A stretch of DNA of 64,000 nt from positions 558,001 to 622,000 of the forward strand of contig CAJNOJ010000009.1 of assembly GCA_905250025.1 (NCBI GenBank), read 5' to 3'. Below, in pieces: positions 36,435 through 48,608 of this stretch. The position numbers were made by a program, and so were the translations under genes. The stretch comes from Adineta ricciae (Eukaryota > Rotifera > Eurotatoria > Adinetida > Adinetidae). The notes under the pieces are model-generated. The model did no database searches. It worked only from the letters and a program-made list of their open reading frames with translations, and was not told the DNA's origin. How positions within the stretch are numbered: the first letter of the stretch is position 1; the number at the start of each line of letters is the position of its first letter.

Positions 36435-38128
36435 TTAGAGTCGGTGCACTTCGGGATAAACGACTTTTCCAGATGCTTCACTAGATAGATCTGTTGATTG
36501 ACTATGCGAAGGATGAGAAAACACATTCATTGAGATTGGATGAGTGGCAAGCTCGTCATCTGCCGGTCGGAAAACACGTTCAAAGACGAATTCTTTAAAT
36601 CGTTTCGCGTAAAAGTCAGCTTCAACGATTGAGCGATCGTTAACCGCCTCACGATTCTCTACTGTTTGATATTGCCGTTGCATCACTTTGCAAATATCGA
36701 ATCTAGCATCGAAAGATAGACAGCGTAGAGGTGTAGAGGGCAAAATGCAGAACTTACGTTTGCAATAAATCAATAATACCGAAGAATAAAAGAAGACGTT
36801 CACCGTTTTCATTCACTGCTGGAATACCTCTGAAAGAAGAAGACGTGCATCGTGAAATCTTCGAGAATGCAACTTACCCATATTCTTTGGAATTCTCTGT
36901 ATCGTATGTAGATATTTCTTTGAAACCAAGACCTAATGTTTCAATGGGTTTCTTAAATTTTAATACTAGTTTAGGTTTTTCTTCTTTATGTTTCGTATCA
37001 TGTTGATCGATTTGTTGTGTCATGCCAATCAAGAATGTATCACGAACCGATCCCAACAGAGATTCGACTGGACCAACACGTGTCGGTTTGACCTGATTAT
37101 CAATATTATGTACAGCTATTGAACGGAAAAACAAAGGAGTTAATGCTGAAATTCTGTACGATGAGCTTACCAAGTAATAAGGAATAATCCATAATATTTA
37201 ACTTTTCTAAGAAGTTAACATCACGTGTGAGAACTTCTCTTAGGTGAAAGTAAACACTTTTGGGTAACTTGAATCCTTGTGGGTGAATTTCACGGAAATC
37301 ATTATCTTTGAATGTAGCCGATGACTTCATTTTTTCCGTTGCATTTGCATCACGTCCATAGGATGAACCTTTTAGATCATATTTCTCATGGATTTCAAGG
37401 TTTGGTGGAATGAAATTTGAGAAGATCGCAAATCGTAAAGTAAACGAATCGACCGTTATTCCACGATCTGGGGATATGTATGGGATGTAACCAAAACTAC
37501 CGAATAATTTGGCTATGAATGTCCCCGGTGTCCGTTTGACATAGTCTAAGTAGCTGTTTAGAAACTTCTGTTGAATGAATTTGGCGTCGTAATCCCGAAC
37601 GGTTTTGATTAGAAATGTTGAATCCGACGTGAGATAGAGAAGTGAACCAGAATTCGATGGATTAACAATTTCCTTTAATTCATTCTGACAGATATGACTT
37701 TTTAATGTTGCTGGATCAATGCCGTAAATATGCATTAGCTCATAAAATATAGGAAGTCCGTACGCTTCGATATCAAAATCAGGTAATGAATGAATCGGTG
37801 TTCCAGTACCACCTTTTGCCGGAAACTTCTCTCGTTGAACATATTCTGATGACATATGAGCTCTGTTCGATTGACAGTCAAAGAAATGTCCAATACCTAA
37901 GTGCAGATAGTGTTCTTCTTCTAAAAGAAAAGACGTGTTTCACATACCAATCTGAAGTGCATGTCGAATATGTTCACTCTGAACAGCACCTGATGAAATC
38001 AATGTTTGCAGTAATTTTTGTTTTGCCAACGCTCCCGTTGTGTCACTCATGTTGGTGATATGTTCTTGAATGGATGACACTAACGCACTCCCTTTCTCTT
38101 TGACAATTCCTATGATATTATCGGCCAT
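36435..38128 (-). CDS. Phosphatidylinositol-phosphate kinase (PIPK family)
   Basis: Exons 38128-37948, 37920-37171, 37115-36878, 36829-36758 and 36702-36435 give 502 aa. The N-terminal 60 residues are a helical extension without clear similarity. The PIPK core includes NPSNSGSLLYLTSDSTFLIK (phosphate-binding loop and catalytic lysine), KLFGSFGYIP, YDLKGSSYGR and IMDYSLLLG, which are the family's invariant lipid-kinase motifs. GGIPAVNENGERLLLFFGII is the following conserved strand block, and DFYAKRFKEFVFERVF is the C-terminal helix. Such enzymes phosphorylate PtdIns4P or PtdIns5P to PtdIns(4,5)P2 on membranes. An acidic or alanine residue in the activation loop separates type I from type II; the loop (FKDNDFREIHPQG) is short and I cannot assign the type safely. 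Fold and catalytic residues appear intact. Confidence 0.88.
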
Positions 38129-38606
38129 TGAGCTTCGTTGTTAATCAATAAATAATACTTTATCAATTGGATTCTTGTCTGAAATACATATAGGATGTCA
38201 AAGTTAAAAATAACGTCAAACCGACATGTTAATTAGGACAAAAAAAATCATTGATATTCATGTAATCTTAAACAATATCAACAGAACGACAAGCTATCGT
38301 GTTTCATAAATACCATAAAAAGAAGGTCGCGGTCATCGAGTTTACAGTTATTTATACATCAGCTGATAGTGAAATGGAATCTGCATGTTTTAATTATGCA
38401 ATCGAATATTATCGAATGTGTCCTTTCACCCAAACAAAAAATATTCATTTGATTATTGTACTCACTCTCTTCTTTCTTATTAATGGTGATTAGAGGGGAG
38501 AATATCCTCATGGCGGAGGCATTGCTTAGTTAACGAAAGATGTCATGGCTACCATTGTCTGAAAAAGTCAAGGGATAGAACAGATCAGAATACGGGTAAC
38601 CTAGAG
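38129..38606. promoter_or_regulatory. Divergent promoter region
   Basis: 478 bp between the starts of the PIP-kinase (-) and coiled-coil (+) genes, so both promoters must be here. No specific site recognised. Confidence 0.4.
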
Positions 38607-40647
38607 ATGAGTGGAAATGAAGCGACACGGTTTTTCGATACGTCCGGTTGTTTAAATCTGCAACGTCCAACAACCGGAACGCCAATTATATCGTCATCAT
38701 CATCGTACAGACGCTATGAACGTCGACGACCTGTTAGCAGCTCAATAGTGAACCGCGGTCAATTGAAAATTGATCTCTATAATTTTGACCATATTGATTA
38801 TGCTGATTCGAAATATGTTCTAACGAGTCCACGTTCACTTGAAGCCTGTTCTCGGTTAAATATAAAGGTAAGGAAAATGAACAAGTCAATCGAAGTTGTG
38901 CATCTGCATCGATGTATACAATTACATTTGTAGCCTATAACATTGCTCCCAAAACGATTGGCTGATATACAAGATGATATTGGCTCCGAGAAAGTTCGTC
39001 TTTCAACATTATCAAACGTACGAGATCAAATGGAGGTCGATCGATTAGGTTTGAAGAGTGTTTAGTTCTGCTCGAATTGTGTTGTCTTTTGCAGCTAAAT
39101 TGCAACGCTGTCGGGAAGAACGCGAAAAAATTATTCGAGAAGAAACACTTGCACATGCTTCAAGATCGCGAACAGTAGATCCGCGTAAGAATTCTTTTAA
39201 GTCTGATCTCCTCCACTCATCATCATTCGATTTCTTAAGAACCCACACATGTGCATGAAACTTCAATACGCCGACGGTAATTAATAAGCGTTTTTAAACA
39301 TTCATTATCATGGCAACATTTTGTTCTTTGATAGGCCATATTCTGAAACACGATTCAATCCATCGAGTTCCCTTGTTCAAGGTCTTCATGAACCAACCAC
39401 AATTAGTAGTGTCCCAACACATTCTCACTCAAGCACAGGAATAAGATATCCAGAATATGAAGTGAATGCCGATCTTCCTCCAAGACCAACATCGGCAACT
39501 CGTTCTACCGTCTCAAACTCGATTCTGAAGTCTTCAAGTGCTCGATGGCCACCTCCAGTGCCTTCACCCTATTATCAAAATGGTGATCGCGATGACCAGT
39601 ACGATCCTCGAGCTTCGACTTCAGCCCATTTCGTCGACGATGTTCGCCGTTTGGTACGTTTATTGTATTGCCATATACAACCAATCATTCTTGTCTTTTA
39701 GAACAAAAGTCTCCAGCGTATGAGTACATCCGATACTGTATCAAAGCAACATAACAACGATCGATATATGTTCGCATTCTTTGTTGCTATTTTGATTATA
39801 CTTAGTTGAAATGCATTCTTCGTCTAGGAATGGTTTGGAAAATGTCAAAGAGATCATCGAGCGACGCGCAGCACGTTCAGCAGTACGAGATGATCCTGAG
39901 GTGGCCGCTTTTGAAAAGAAACAATATGAAATTTTACTCGGACAGTATGTGAATATAATCATTCACTGGATCTTACTGAATGATTTGCGTTTTCAGTTAT
40001 GATCATGAATTGAAAATTCAAAAGGCAAGAGAGAATGCTCGTCGAGCGGAAACGGAAAAAGAAATCGAACGATATTCATCGTTATTACACGACCTTTCGG
40101 TAATAGACTTGCGATATATGAAAGTCAGAGTCGAAATTCTACGTTTCTATAGGATCAAACAATGGCTGATGAGCGTCGACAAACTGAACTTCGTCGCAAA
40201 GTCGATAAACTTCGTCATACTCGGCACCTGTATGAAACTTTACAAGCAAAGAATTACGAACAGTATAAAATACCATTTGATACAAACATTTTTACTTCCG
40301 GTTATGTGTTTTTAGACAATTACTTGATTTACAAAAGCGTCGATACGAATTAGGTAATGATCTTAGACAAAAAGATCAACGAACCAGACACTTCATCAAA
40401 GATAAACAAGAGGCGATGGATTTAGTAAGTCGTTTTAACTTTTCTCGTTTGAATCTTCTTCTCTTTTCTGTTTTAGTCTCGCTCGTTGGCGAAATCATCT
40501 CAAGATCTTCGAGAATATCTTCGTGAAACGAATGAAACCTTTGACGATCGAGCGAAGAAGGCAGAATTAACCAGCAGTGTTCTAGTTAAAAAAGCGAATA
40601 AAGCGCCTGCTAATCGTCGACATTTACAATCATCATTACGAACATAG
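38607..40647 (+). CDS. CCDC177-like coiled-coil protein
   Basis: Eleven exons (38607-38867, 38934-39048, 39095-39184, 39240-39276, 39335-39653, 39702-39769, 39828-39944, 39997-40099, 40153-40262, 40316-40424, 40477-40647) give 499 aa in frame. The N-terminal block IDLYNFDHIDYADSKYVLTS, PRSLEACSRLNIKPITLLPK and LQRCREEREKIIREE resembles animal CCDC177 as I remember it. After a Ser/Pro-rich middle, the C-terminal 200 residues are strongly helical and charged (LENVKEIIERRAARSAVRDD; ARENARRAETEKEIERYSSL), consistent with long coiled coils. There is no catalytic motif. Function is unknown even in vertebrates, so none is claimed. The assignment is from remembered motifs, not a search. Confidence 0.72.
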
Positions 40648-41225
40648 AGACATACTTTTCATTCAATCATCTTTTTTTGTTTGTTTGCACTCACGAAACA
40701 GTATGTATAACACAACAAGTGAATTTTTCTATCTATAGCAATCTCTGCTCTAAAACGAAGTCGTTCATAGCTAGAGGAACATTTCTATTCTTGTTGAATA
40801 ACTTTCTTTTTGTTTGTTTTCTCCATTTCTATGTGTGTAGTTCAGTCGCGTGTGAGTTATGATGTTCTTTTTTTTAATACCATATGTTGTAGCGAAGACA
40901 AACTTAGGAATAACTTTGATGGATGCTAATGTTCTAACAGTTTTTTTCTTCCTTTTTAATCTAGGAAATTCCACACTGTCGAATTTTGTAATCTTTGATA
41001 GAAATAAAAGAGAACGAGGCTGACTCGATGTTTTGTGAATTGAATGAAGATGATGGTGAGGAGGGAAAGGTCGACATCTATGGAAAATGATCTACGACGT
41101 TAATATTTGACCAATAGATTTACTTCGTTTTTGTCATTCAGTCAGACACAGTTACGCTCACTCATCTTTCCACACTTTCTGATAAATAAAAATCAACTGC
41201 GCATATACTTCGATCAATTGAGACA
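40648..41225. other. Intergenic
   Basis: 3' UTR of the coiled-coil gene and upstream region of the sulfotransferase-like gene; no exon recognised. Confidence 0.4.
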
Positions 41226-42424
41226 ATGGAAGAGACCTACCCCAAATTATTCGATTGTCCCGACTACCTTCGCGGAAAGTACTGCCATGCTTTGTGTAAC
41301 TATCGACATCAAACAGTAGAAGAAAAAGAAGCAAGTAGGTTTTAACCAGATTCTTCTTGCTGTTGAGTTGAGATTCATTTCGTTTATTCATTAGTCGAAC
41401 GCTATCGAGAATCATTCTCAATGAAGCTAAATTCAAAGCAGTCCAAACGATTTGGCCCAGTACGTGCGATTTGAATATCGTCAAAATTCGTTGATTTCCT
41501 TTTGTTATGCGTAGGTTTACATTATCGCTGGACCCGAACGTTCTGGTACGTTTTGAAATCTTTATTTACTTCTAAGAATGTAGGATCGTTTTTCTTTCAA
41601 AGGAACATCGTGGCTGTTCAACGCTGTGCGATTACTGCTCATCCACGAGGAATCCGCATTTGGTCCTGGTGATAGTTATCGTTTGAATCATATTACCAAG
41701 AATGATCTCGAAACGCGTTTAATTGAAGCATGTGGTCGACCATTGGTTGTTCGTACCATGCGTATACCCGATTCCGATTGGGCAGAAGGTCTCGATCGCT
41801 CCGGCCATGGATACAAGGTATTTGTGGCTCATCGAGATTTACGCGATGTCATCGACGATTGTTTAACTATCGGTATCTTAGAAGAAATGGAATTTCTGGA
41901 AATAGCATACCTCTCTCTGGCATATACATTTAGGTTGGATGAAGCATGATCTTGGTGTGATACTTTCCAGACTGAAAGCATACATGACTGCATACGAATA
42001 TTGGCGTGCTATGGCTAAAGGTGATTTTCGTTACGAGAGTATACATAGTGAACCTGTCGAACAAATCAAACATCTGGCACGTCTGATTGGTATTGAAAGT
42101 ACTCATGCGGAGCATATTGCGTCGGAAATCAATTCGTTGAGACCAGGCCAAGCTGTTGGGCCTGATCAAGTGTATGTAGATGCATTCATTAAAGATAAAT
42201 TTGATTTGAGATCGTATTTTAGAACGAAGATGTGGCCAGCACAGCGAGTTATTGAAGCATCGCGTGCCAATGGTGATGATGAACCGGAAAAAAAGACGGA
42301 CGAAAATGGGAATGATGCCAGCACAGTCGTTGTTGTACCCGAACAAGCGAAGCTATTAGAAAGTGAACGAAAGAAAATTCGTGACGCTCACAGCGATTAT
42401 CACGATCGTTACGGCTATGTTTGA
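41226..42424 (+). CDS. Sulfotransferase-fold protein
   Basis: Exons 41226-41334, 41395-41459, 41515-41545, 41603-41872 and 41934-42424 give 321 aa. VYIIAGPERSGTSWLFNAVR has the strand-loop-helix that binds the 5'-phosphosulfate of PAPS, and VFVAHRDLRDVIDD matches the second (3'-phosphate) nucleotide-binding element. Removing the 61-nt intron after DDCLTIG gives WMKHDLGVILSRLKAYMTAY and then HLARLIGIE, as in the sulfotransferase C-terminal half. The N-terminus has a Cys/His cluster CPDYLRGKYCHALCNYRH (C-x8-C-x3-C-x3-H) that could bind zinc. The C-terminus is charged and low-complexity. No signal peptide or membrane helix is visible, so a cytosolic enzyme is likely. Substrate unknown; no specific orthologue. 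Confidence 0.7.
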
Positions 42425-43249
42425 ATTGAATCTCTACTAAAACCAACAACTGTGCAAGCCAGATATGAGTATTCTCAGCGATCTCAGAATAACATGATTC
42501 AATGACAACTTTGTATAAAAATATTATATATATATATATATATTACATATTCTTTTTTTCTGTTATTGCATTTTATGGTCAGGTAGATAATCTCGCAATG
42601 TTGTTTATATACTTTATTTGTAAAAACAACGATAGAATACCAACTATAGCAAAGAAGAATATGTTTTCCTTCTCTGATATATTTGCTTTGCTCTCTCCTA
42701 CAGGCGTTCTGTGAATGCTGTCTGCCTTTATTTGGGTGCATTTCAATATGATTTCAATAATCTCCCCTCTTCCTCTAGTTGACGGGCAAGCGTATAAACG
42801 TATGTTTTGCACCAGTACGGCGCAATTTTTGAGAGGAAGAGATAAATGAAAACGTAGTCTATTTATGCATACATCTCTACCATAAGAAATCATCACAGAT
42901 TTCTTCGAGATTCCTCTTTTGACCATCATCCAATTAGTTTGAATTTCTTTCACAAAATAATACTAGACAATTTCGATATCAATCAAAAATATTTTCTAGA
43001 TGGTTCACTAATAAATTCACTTTACCACGCATTGCTGAATTTCGTAGATTCATAAACAAGTCAAATATCGAAGGATACACTGTACATTTTGTTGAATTGA
43101 GAAAACTATTTACATACTGACAAATTCCGTACACATTCAAGCCATGCACAAAGATATATCATCCTTATCTTTTGTTATTATATCCACTGTCATTCCATTA
43201 CCGTGCACTATCTTTTCGGCTCATACATTCATTTTACCTGCTGATTGGT
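42425..43249. other. Intergenic with AT microsatellite
   Basis: A (TA)n run lies near 42525-42543. The right end is presumably promoter for the CRAL-TRIO gene. No coding exon recognised. Confidence 0.45.
42525..42543. repeat. (TA)n microsatellite
   Basis: About nine TA units shortly after the sulfotransferase-like stop codon. Confidence 0.85.
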
Positions 43250-44381
43250 ATGGCTACCTGGTTACCCACATACCAGACGTTGACTACAGTAATTTATATG
43301 GATGCTACTTTGAAACAATTGCTCACGTCCGACTACTTTTTTATAGGTGCAAGAGTTTCGGAAAGCGGTAAATAACCATTTCTCTAGTAAGAATTCTCGT
43401 TTGCAGTTGTTTTCACGAATATTTAACATTTGTTTCCTTAGAGCAAATCAATGAAGGTCAAGAGTATGATGCACGTGACATAAAACGTTTTGACGATGTC
43501 GATGATTACGCCCGCATGTTCATCCAACATTTGCAGTATGGTAAAACATTCGATGAACAGAAAGCATTTCGTATTTTTCATGAAACAATGACATGGCGAA
43601 AACAAAACAAAGTTTACGGTATGAATAAATCTCTACTTCGTTTAAAATACATATTTCTTTTGTAGATATTTCAACTGATCTATTTCCAGCGAACTACTTC
43701 GATCGACATGCTATCTATTTTCAAAATCATGATATGAATAACATACCATTATGTAAGTCTGAGATATGACGACGTTGTTCTAGGTAATCTTCTTCCGAAA
43801 TTCTGCGTAGTACATTATGTTATTCGCGTCTTCCACAAAGGACAAGAAGATAACGAAGCAGTGAAACGTTTCATTACGTATAACTTCGAAGAACATATAC
43901 GAACTCATCCTGGTCAACGTATTGTTATTCTATTCGATTTACGAGAAACAGGTCTTAGCCATCTAGTTCGTATAGCATATCTTACACTGTCCTAACAATA
44001 TCGCATTTGTTTCAAACATAGGATTATGATCTCATCAAGTTTGTTGTAAATAGTTTAATGCACTACTATCCTGGTTTACTCGGTAAGTGTATCTTCTTGT
44101 TTTACTCATGTTCTATCGTATATATCGATGATGGTTTTAGCATATATGCTTGTTTATAAACAACCGTTTATTCTACAAGGTGAGACAAATACTGTTTGCA
44201 CAGTAAATACGAGCCGATCCGTGGAAAATTTATTTTAGCGGCATGGAAGCTGATCAAAACATGGTTACCAACTGAAACACAGAATTCAGTGAAATTCGTC
44301 GATGAAAAAACGATAGGTCAATATATATCGATCGATCAACTGCCGAAAGACATGGGTGGTACTGCAAATGAGACATCTTAG
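43250..44381 (+). CDS. CRAL-TRIO-only partial duplicate of MOSPD2
   Basis: Eight exons (43250-43288, 43347-43386, 43442-43618, 43666-43752, 43811-43965, 44022-44082, 44141-44179, 44239-44381) give 246 aa. The first seven exons have exactly the same lengths as those of the MOSPD2 gene 2 kb downstream (39, 40, 177, 87, 155, 61, 39 nt), and the proteins align throughout (MATWLPTYQTLTT against MASSIPTFQHLIS). The CRAL-TRIO (Sec14-like) fold binds a lipid or hydrophobic ligand in a pocket. Here the protein stops at MGGTANETS because the splice donor present in the neighbour (GTACT|gtaagt) reads GCAAAT instead. It therefore lacks the MSP domain and membrane anchor and should be soluble. The open frame and intact splice sites argue against a pseudogene. 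Confidence 0.82.
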
Positions 44382-45253
44382 AACATCCCACTATTTTGAT
44401 TTAACTCGAGCTTTTTTAAAAGTTTCGTTTGATTGGGCGATAAATGACCTAAATTTTTTGCGTTTTAGATATATGATGAGCTATGTCAAGTCGAACAATA
44501 AATAGGAATTCTTATTTGTACTTATAATTTGCTGTGATGCGCAAGATTCGATTGCGTTAAGAAGTGGAAAAGAGTTTTCGAGAGTATAGTGTTACTTCTA
44601 CCGAGTAAGTTCTCTGCAAGAGACATATAATCGTTTCGCTGTATTCATCAACCTTCACCATGAATACATTTTCTTCCGTTTTTTCTTTGTTAAACCCGAT
44701 CAAAGCCGAGATAAATACTAATTTCGAGCTTCTTTTCGAAAATGCTATTAGAATAATCTGTAGAGCATCGGAATACCAGAGATTTCCCATGAGAGTGCCA
44801 AGTTTGCATACTTACTGATCACTATGGCGAAGAAGATGAATACTAATCTGCTCGACTCTATTAACCTAAAATGTAAAGAAGATCTGTTCTATCTATTTCT
44901 GTTCGAACGTGTGAACTTCCATTTTCTTTATCTTTCGCAAAATTCTAAGGATTTCGACTGCCGTTACACTGTTTGTTGTGAAAAGAGAAATTCTGAGTGT
45001 CATTAACGCTCTCAAAGAAAAAAATCTTTCTTCGAGTGTAAAACCAATATTGTGAAGAGCCGGAGAAGATTTGCGCAACGGATGTTCGATATAATTGAAA
45101 GGAAAAGCATATTTATCTATCTTATTATTTCAGATTATCCACAAAACAAGCCTTGTTTTTGTAAATTGTAAAAAAGATAAATTTTTATCGTATGTCTTAT
45201 CTTGTTTTTAGTATAACACATCTCACTGTTATTTTTTACATTTTACTTCGCTC
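44382..45253. other. Intergenic between the two MOSPD2 paralogues
   Basis: I looked for a decayed MSP domain or tail exons of the first copy here and saw none. UTR or promoter sequence is assumed. Confidence 0.4.
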
Positions 45254-48200
45254 ATGGCGTCATCGATTCCCACATTTCAACACTTGATATCAGTAAAAAT
45301 CAATGGTTCATCTCGTTTCTATCAATTAATCTTTGCATCTGTTCACAGGTTAATCGATTCCGAGAATTAGTAAATAAACATTTCGAAAGTAGCTCGCTTC
45401 ATTTTCCATTAGTATAAAAAAGTTCGGTGTTTGTCTTTCTCTCTCTCTCTCAACTAGAGCAAATTGATGAAGGTCAATTATATGATCCACGTGATCTCCA
45501 ACGTTTCAATGAAATCGATGAGTACACAATGATGTTCATTCGTCATGGCCAGTTCGGAGCAACTTTTGATGAAGATCGAGCCATGAGCGTGTTTAACGCT
45601 TCGCTGAGTTGGAGAAAAGAGCACCATGTTTATGGTAAAGAAACCTGGAAATAGAACTAATATTGTCTTTCATCATCGTGTAAATAATATTTCTCTTCGT
45701 TCTTCTATAGACATCTCACCAGAGGAGTTTCCTGCCAATTATTTTGATCGCAATGCAATCTATTTTAAAAATCATGACATGAACAACAACCCTCTACGTA
45801 AAACAAAATGATCGATTTTTCTTGTTAGACTCTATTGATCGTTGCCTATTTCTAGTTCACTTTGTTGTGCGAACATTTAACAAAGGTCAAGAGGATAACG
45901 AAGCAGTCAAACGCTTTATCACATATAATTTCGAAAGACACATACGTCGTCACCCTGGCCAAACCATTGTGATTCTATTTGATATGAGTGAAACTGGTCT
46001 TAAACATTTAGTTCGTAGTGTATTTAAACTGATGCATTCGATTGCGATCTTATACTCGTAGGATTATGATTTGGTGAAATTTGTCATTGGCTGTGGACAA
46101 ATTTATTATCCCGGTTTATTAGGTATGCTTAGATATCGTCTTTAATCCTTCTCTTTATATACCATGCATTGCAGCCTATATGCTTATCTTCAAAATGCCA
46201 TTTATCTTGACAGGTAAATATTTTGCTGTCCTCTAGTCGAGCAAAAACTCGAAGTTAATTGATAGCGGCGTGGAAAATAATTCGTTCCTGGCTGCCTACT
46301 GAAGCAGAACAATTTATTAAATTCGTTGATGCTAAGTCAATCACGCAGTACGTGCCAACTGATCAATTGTCAACATCGATGGGCGGTACTGTAAGTGAAG
46401 AAGAAAATTGATTCAATTACAGATATACATACTATAACGAGCGATGTTATCTGTTTTCATCTGATACAGATATGTCAGTTTGTATGCTTGAATAGATAAC
46501 ATGTGAGATTCTCACTAACTTCGATAGAAAGCTATTATTTCTATTTCCGGCTTTTTAATTTTCTATGTGTCCTAATCGCATTCTTTTGCAACATGAGATA
46601 TAGACTAATGCCAGAAAGATTGGCGATACACACGTGTTACGACCGTTCGTGGAAATATAAACGTTGTTGTTATTCTATTTCTTTGTTCTTCATCTTCTTT
46701 TTTTCTGTTCTATTTTTGCCGGCCTTACTATATACGTCATCGTTTTTCATTTCTCTCTCGCTCTCGTTTCTCGTTCTGCTATTTTTTATATTAGAATCGA
46801 GCATATAAGCACACACACACACACACATATATAAAAACGAGTGAACCTTGTTACTCTCTTTTTCTCAGTATGAACGACAAGTCTACGACCAGTATTGGCA
46901 AAAACGACGAAGAGAACGACAATGAAAGAACGATGTCGACTATCGCAAAAACAGTAGCAGGAACAACAACAGCAACAAAAGTTTTTCAGATTATTCAATA
47001 ACGACTAACAACGTTCTCTAGTGTCTTATCTATTTAACCATGTCACACAAAACTCTCAATCTTAATGATGTATGTGAATAGGAAACGAAGATGTTCGACT
47101 GAACCGATAAAAATAGCGTTGTCTTTTCTTTCTATTCATTAATTTTTCTCGTATGTTCCTATAAATATTTAAATGAGATTTTTTATCAAAGTAATCGAAC
47201 AGCAATAGACTACTTAGATTGTAGCTACGCAGGAAACAATAAATGATGTGACAAATTAGCTGATTGATAATCATTTCTTTTTCGTATAGGATGCTACAAA
47301 TTACGTTCATATTCATGACCCAATCAACGACGCTGTAGAAGACTCAATGAATGCAAATTCGAAGAAAAAAGTAAGTTAATTACTTTTACAGGATATTATA
47401 TCAGTTGATCAATTCTATTAGGTGACGTTTGCAGATACTGGCTTGCTTGATTTACCCCTTTCATCGGAAACACTCTCGAATACAGTAAATCATCTTCCTA
47501 AAGTGGAATTATCACCAATGGAAGATCCATTAACTCCTGAAGAACCGGCTTATTCTCTTATCACAACCGAAGCATCTCTGTCAACTGTTCGAAAAGTAAA
47601 TATTTAGCAATACATTCTTTTAACAATTGTTTTTCATTAGTCAATTCTACAAAAACCTTCGACAGTTAATGGATTTGTTGGCGAAGAAAAAGTTTTCCAT
47701 GGACTTGCCATTAGGTTCGCCGATCAAATTCTTTCATTCTCTTTGGGATTCCTAACGAGATAACTATTTAGACCACATGATGAGTTGATTTTCGAAAGAA
47801 TAGATCCTCCTCCACATGGAACCGCCGATTGTATTCAAACAATAATGTTAACTAATACGGGTGATAAGCTCTTAACGTTCAAAATCAAGACAACCTCACC
47901 AGATAAGTTCCGTGTGAAACCCGGATGTAGTCTTCTCCATCCTGGTGAAACAGCAACAATTAACGTTTACTTGTTGAAAGGTTGGCAAAAAAGATCTATG
48001 AATAAGAGAGAATATCTAATACCTGTACTCTTTTTAGCTTATTGTACATTATCGAGCGATATCAATAAAGAGAAATTTTTAATTATCTGGACATTGATCA
48101 GTCAAGAATTCAAACAAGCACAATTGGTTGAATTCTGGAAGCATGTGTCGAGTTCTGCGCTCTATGAGCATCGGTAAGTGTTCATCTATTCGATTAACAT

Positions 48201-48608
48201 AAACGGGAGTTGATTGTTTTTTATCATATAGATTAAAATGCGCGTTTGAGAATGGTCGCAAGACACCATCTGCTTCAATAATAAAACAGTCCGATGAAAT
48301 CAGCCCAACACGCTTATCACCTACTTCTCCCGATTCTTCTCTAAGTGAGATGCAGAAAATAGTAATAAAATTGTTTCTTGTTTCATCTTTTTCGATGCGA
48401 ATAAGTTTCGTTCTAGTTGAAAGAATCCATTACATTGCAGAAAACAACGATGGCTCAAACATCGAGAGATCTCCAACGAATTCAAAATTTACTTTTAATT
48501 ATCTTTGGACTCTTAATTGTAATTTTACTATGGGACATGTATAAACACTTTTTTTCTTTTTCATCACCCTCATCATCGATCCCACCGCTGTCAAAGCCGG
48601 ATCTATAA
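45254..48608 (+). CDS. MOSPD2: Motile sperm domain-containing protein 2 (CRAL-TRIO, MSP domain, tail anchor)
   Basis: Fifteen exons (45254-45292, 45349-45388, 45458-45634, 45711-45797, 45856-46010, 46062-46122, 46175-46213, 46266-46390, 47290-47370, 47422-47595, 47641-47714, 47772-47980, 48038-48173, 48232-48361, 48417-48608) give 572 aa. A CRAL-TRIO domain covers roughly residues 30-240. A linker follows, then an MSP domain near 345-465 in which IKTTSPDKFRVKPGC matches the FFAT-binding face of VAP/MOSPD2 proteins. The C-terminal helix LLLIIFGLLIVILLW (about 534-548) is a tail anchor. MOSPD2 is an ER protein that tethers other organelles by binding FFAT motifs. The start MASSIPTFQHLIS is shared in form with the upstream paralogue. 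An 899-nt intron between exons 8 and 9 is unusually long. Confidence 0.9.
46391..47289 (+). other. Long MOSPD2 intron
   Basis: Holds a (CA)n run near 46810-46826. At 46869 a CAG followed by an in-frame stretch YERQVYDQYWQKRRRERQ-stop could serve as an alternative last exon. Otherwise AT-rich and without recognised features. Confidence 0.4.
46810..46826. repeat. (CA)n microsatellite
   Basis: About eight CA units inside the long MOSPD2 intron. Confidence 0.85.

Noticed and set aside
42961-43120. Open stretch before the CRAL-TRIO gene considered as its first exon
   Set aside because: The ATG at 43250 gives a 13-codon exon matching the MOSPD2 paralogue exactly in length and sequence, so the upstream stretch is not needed.
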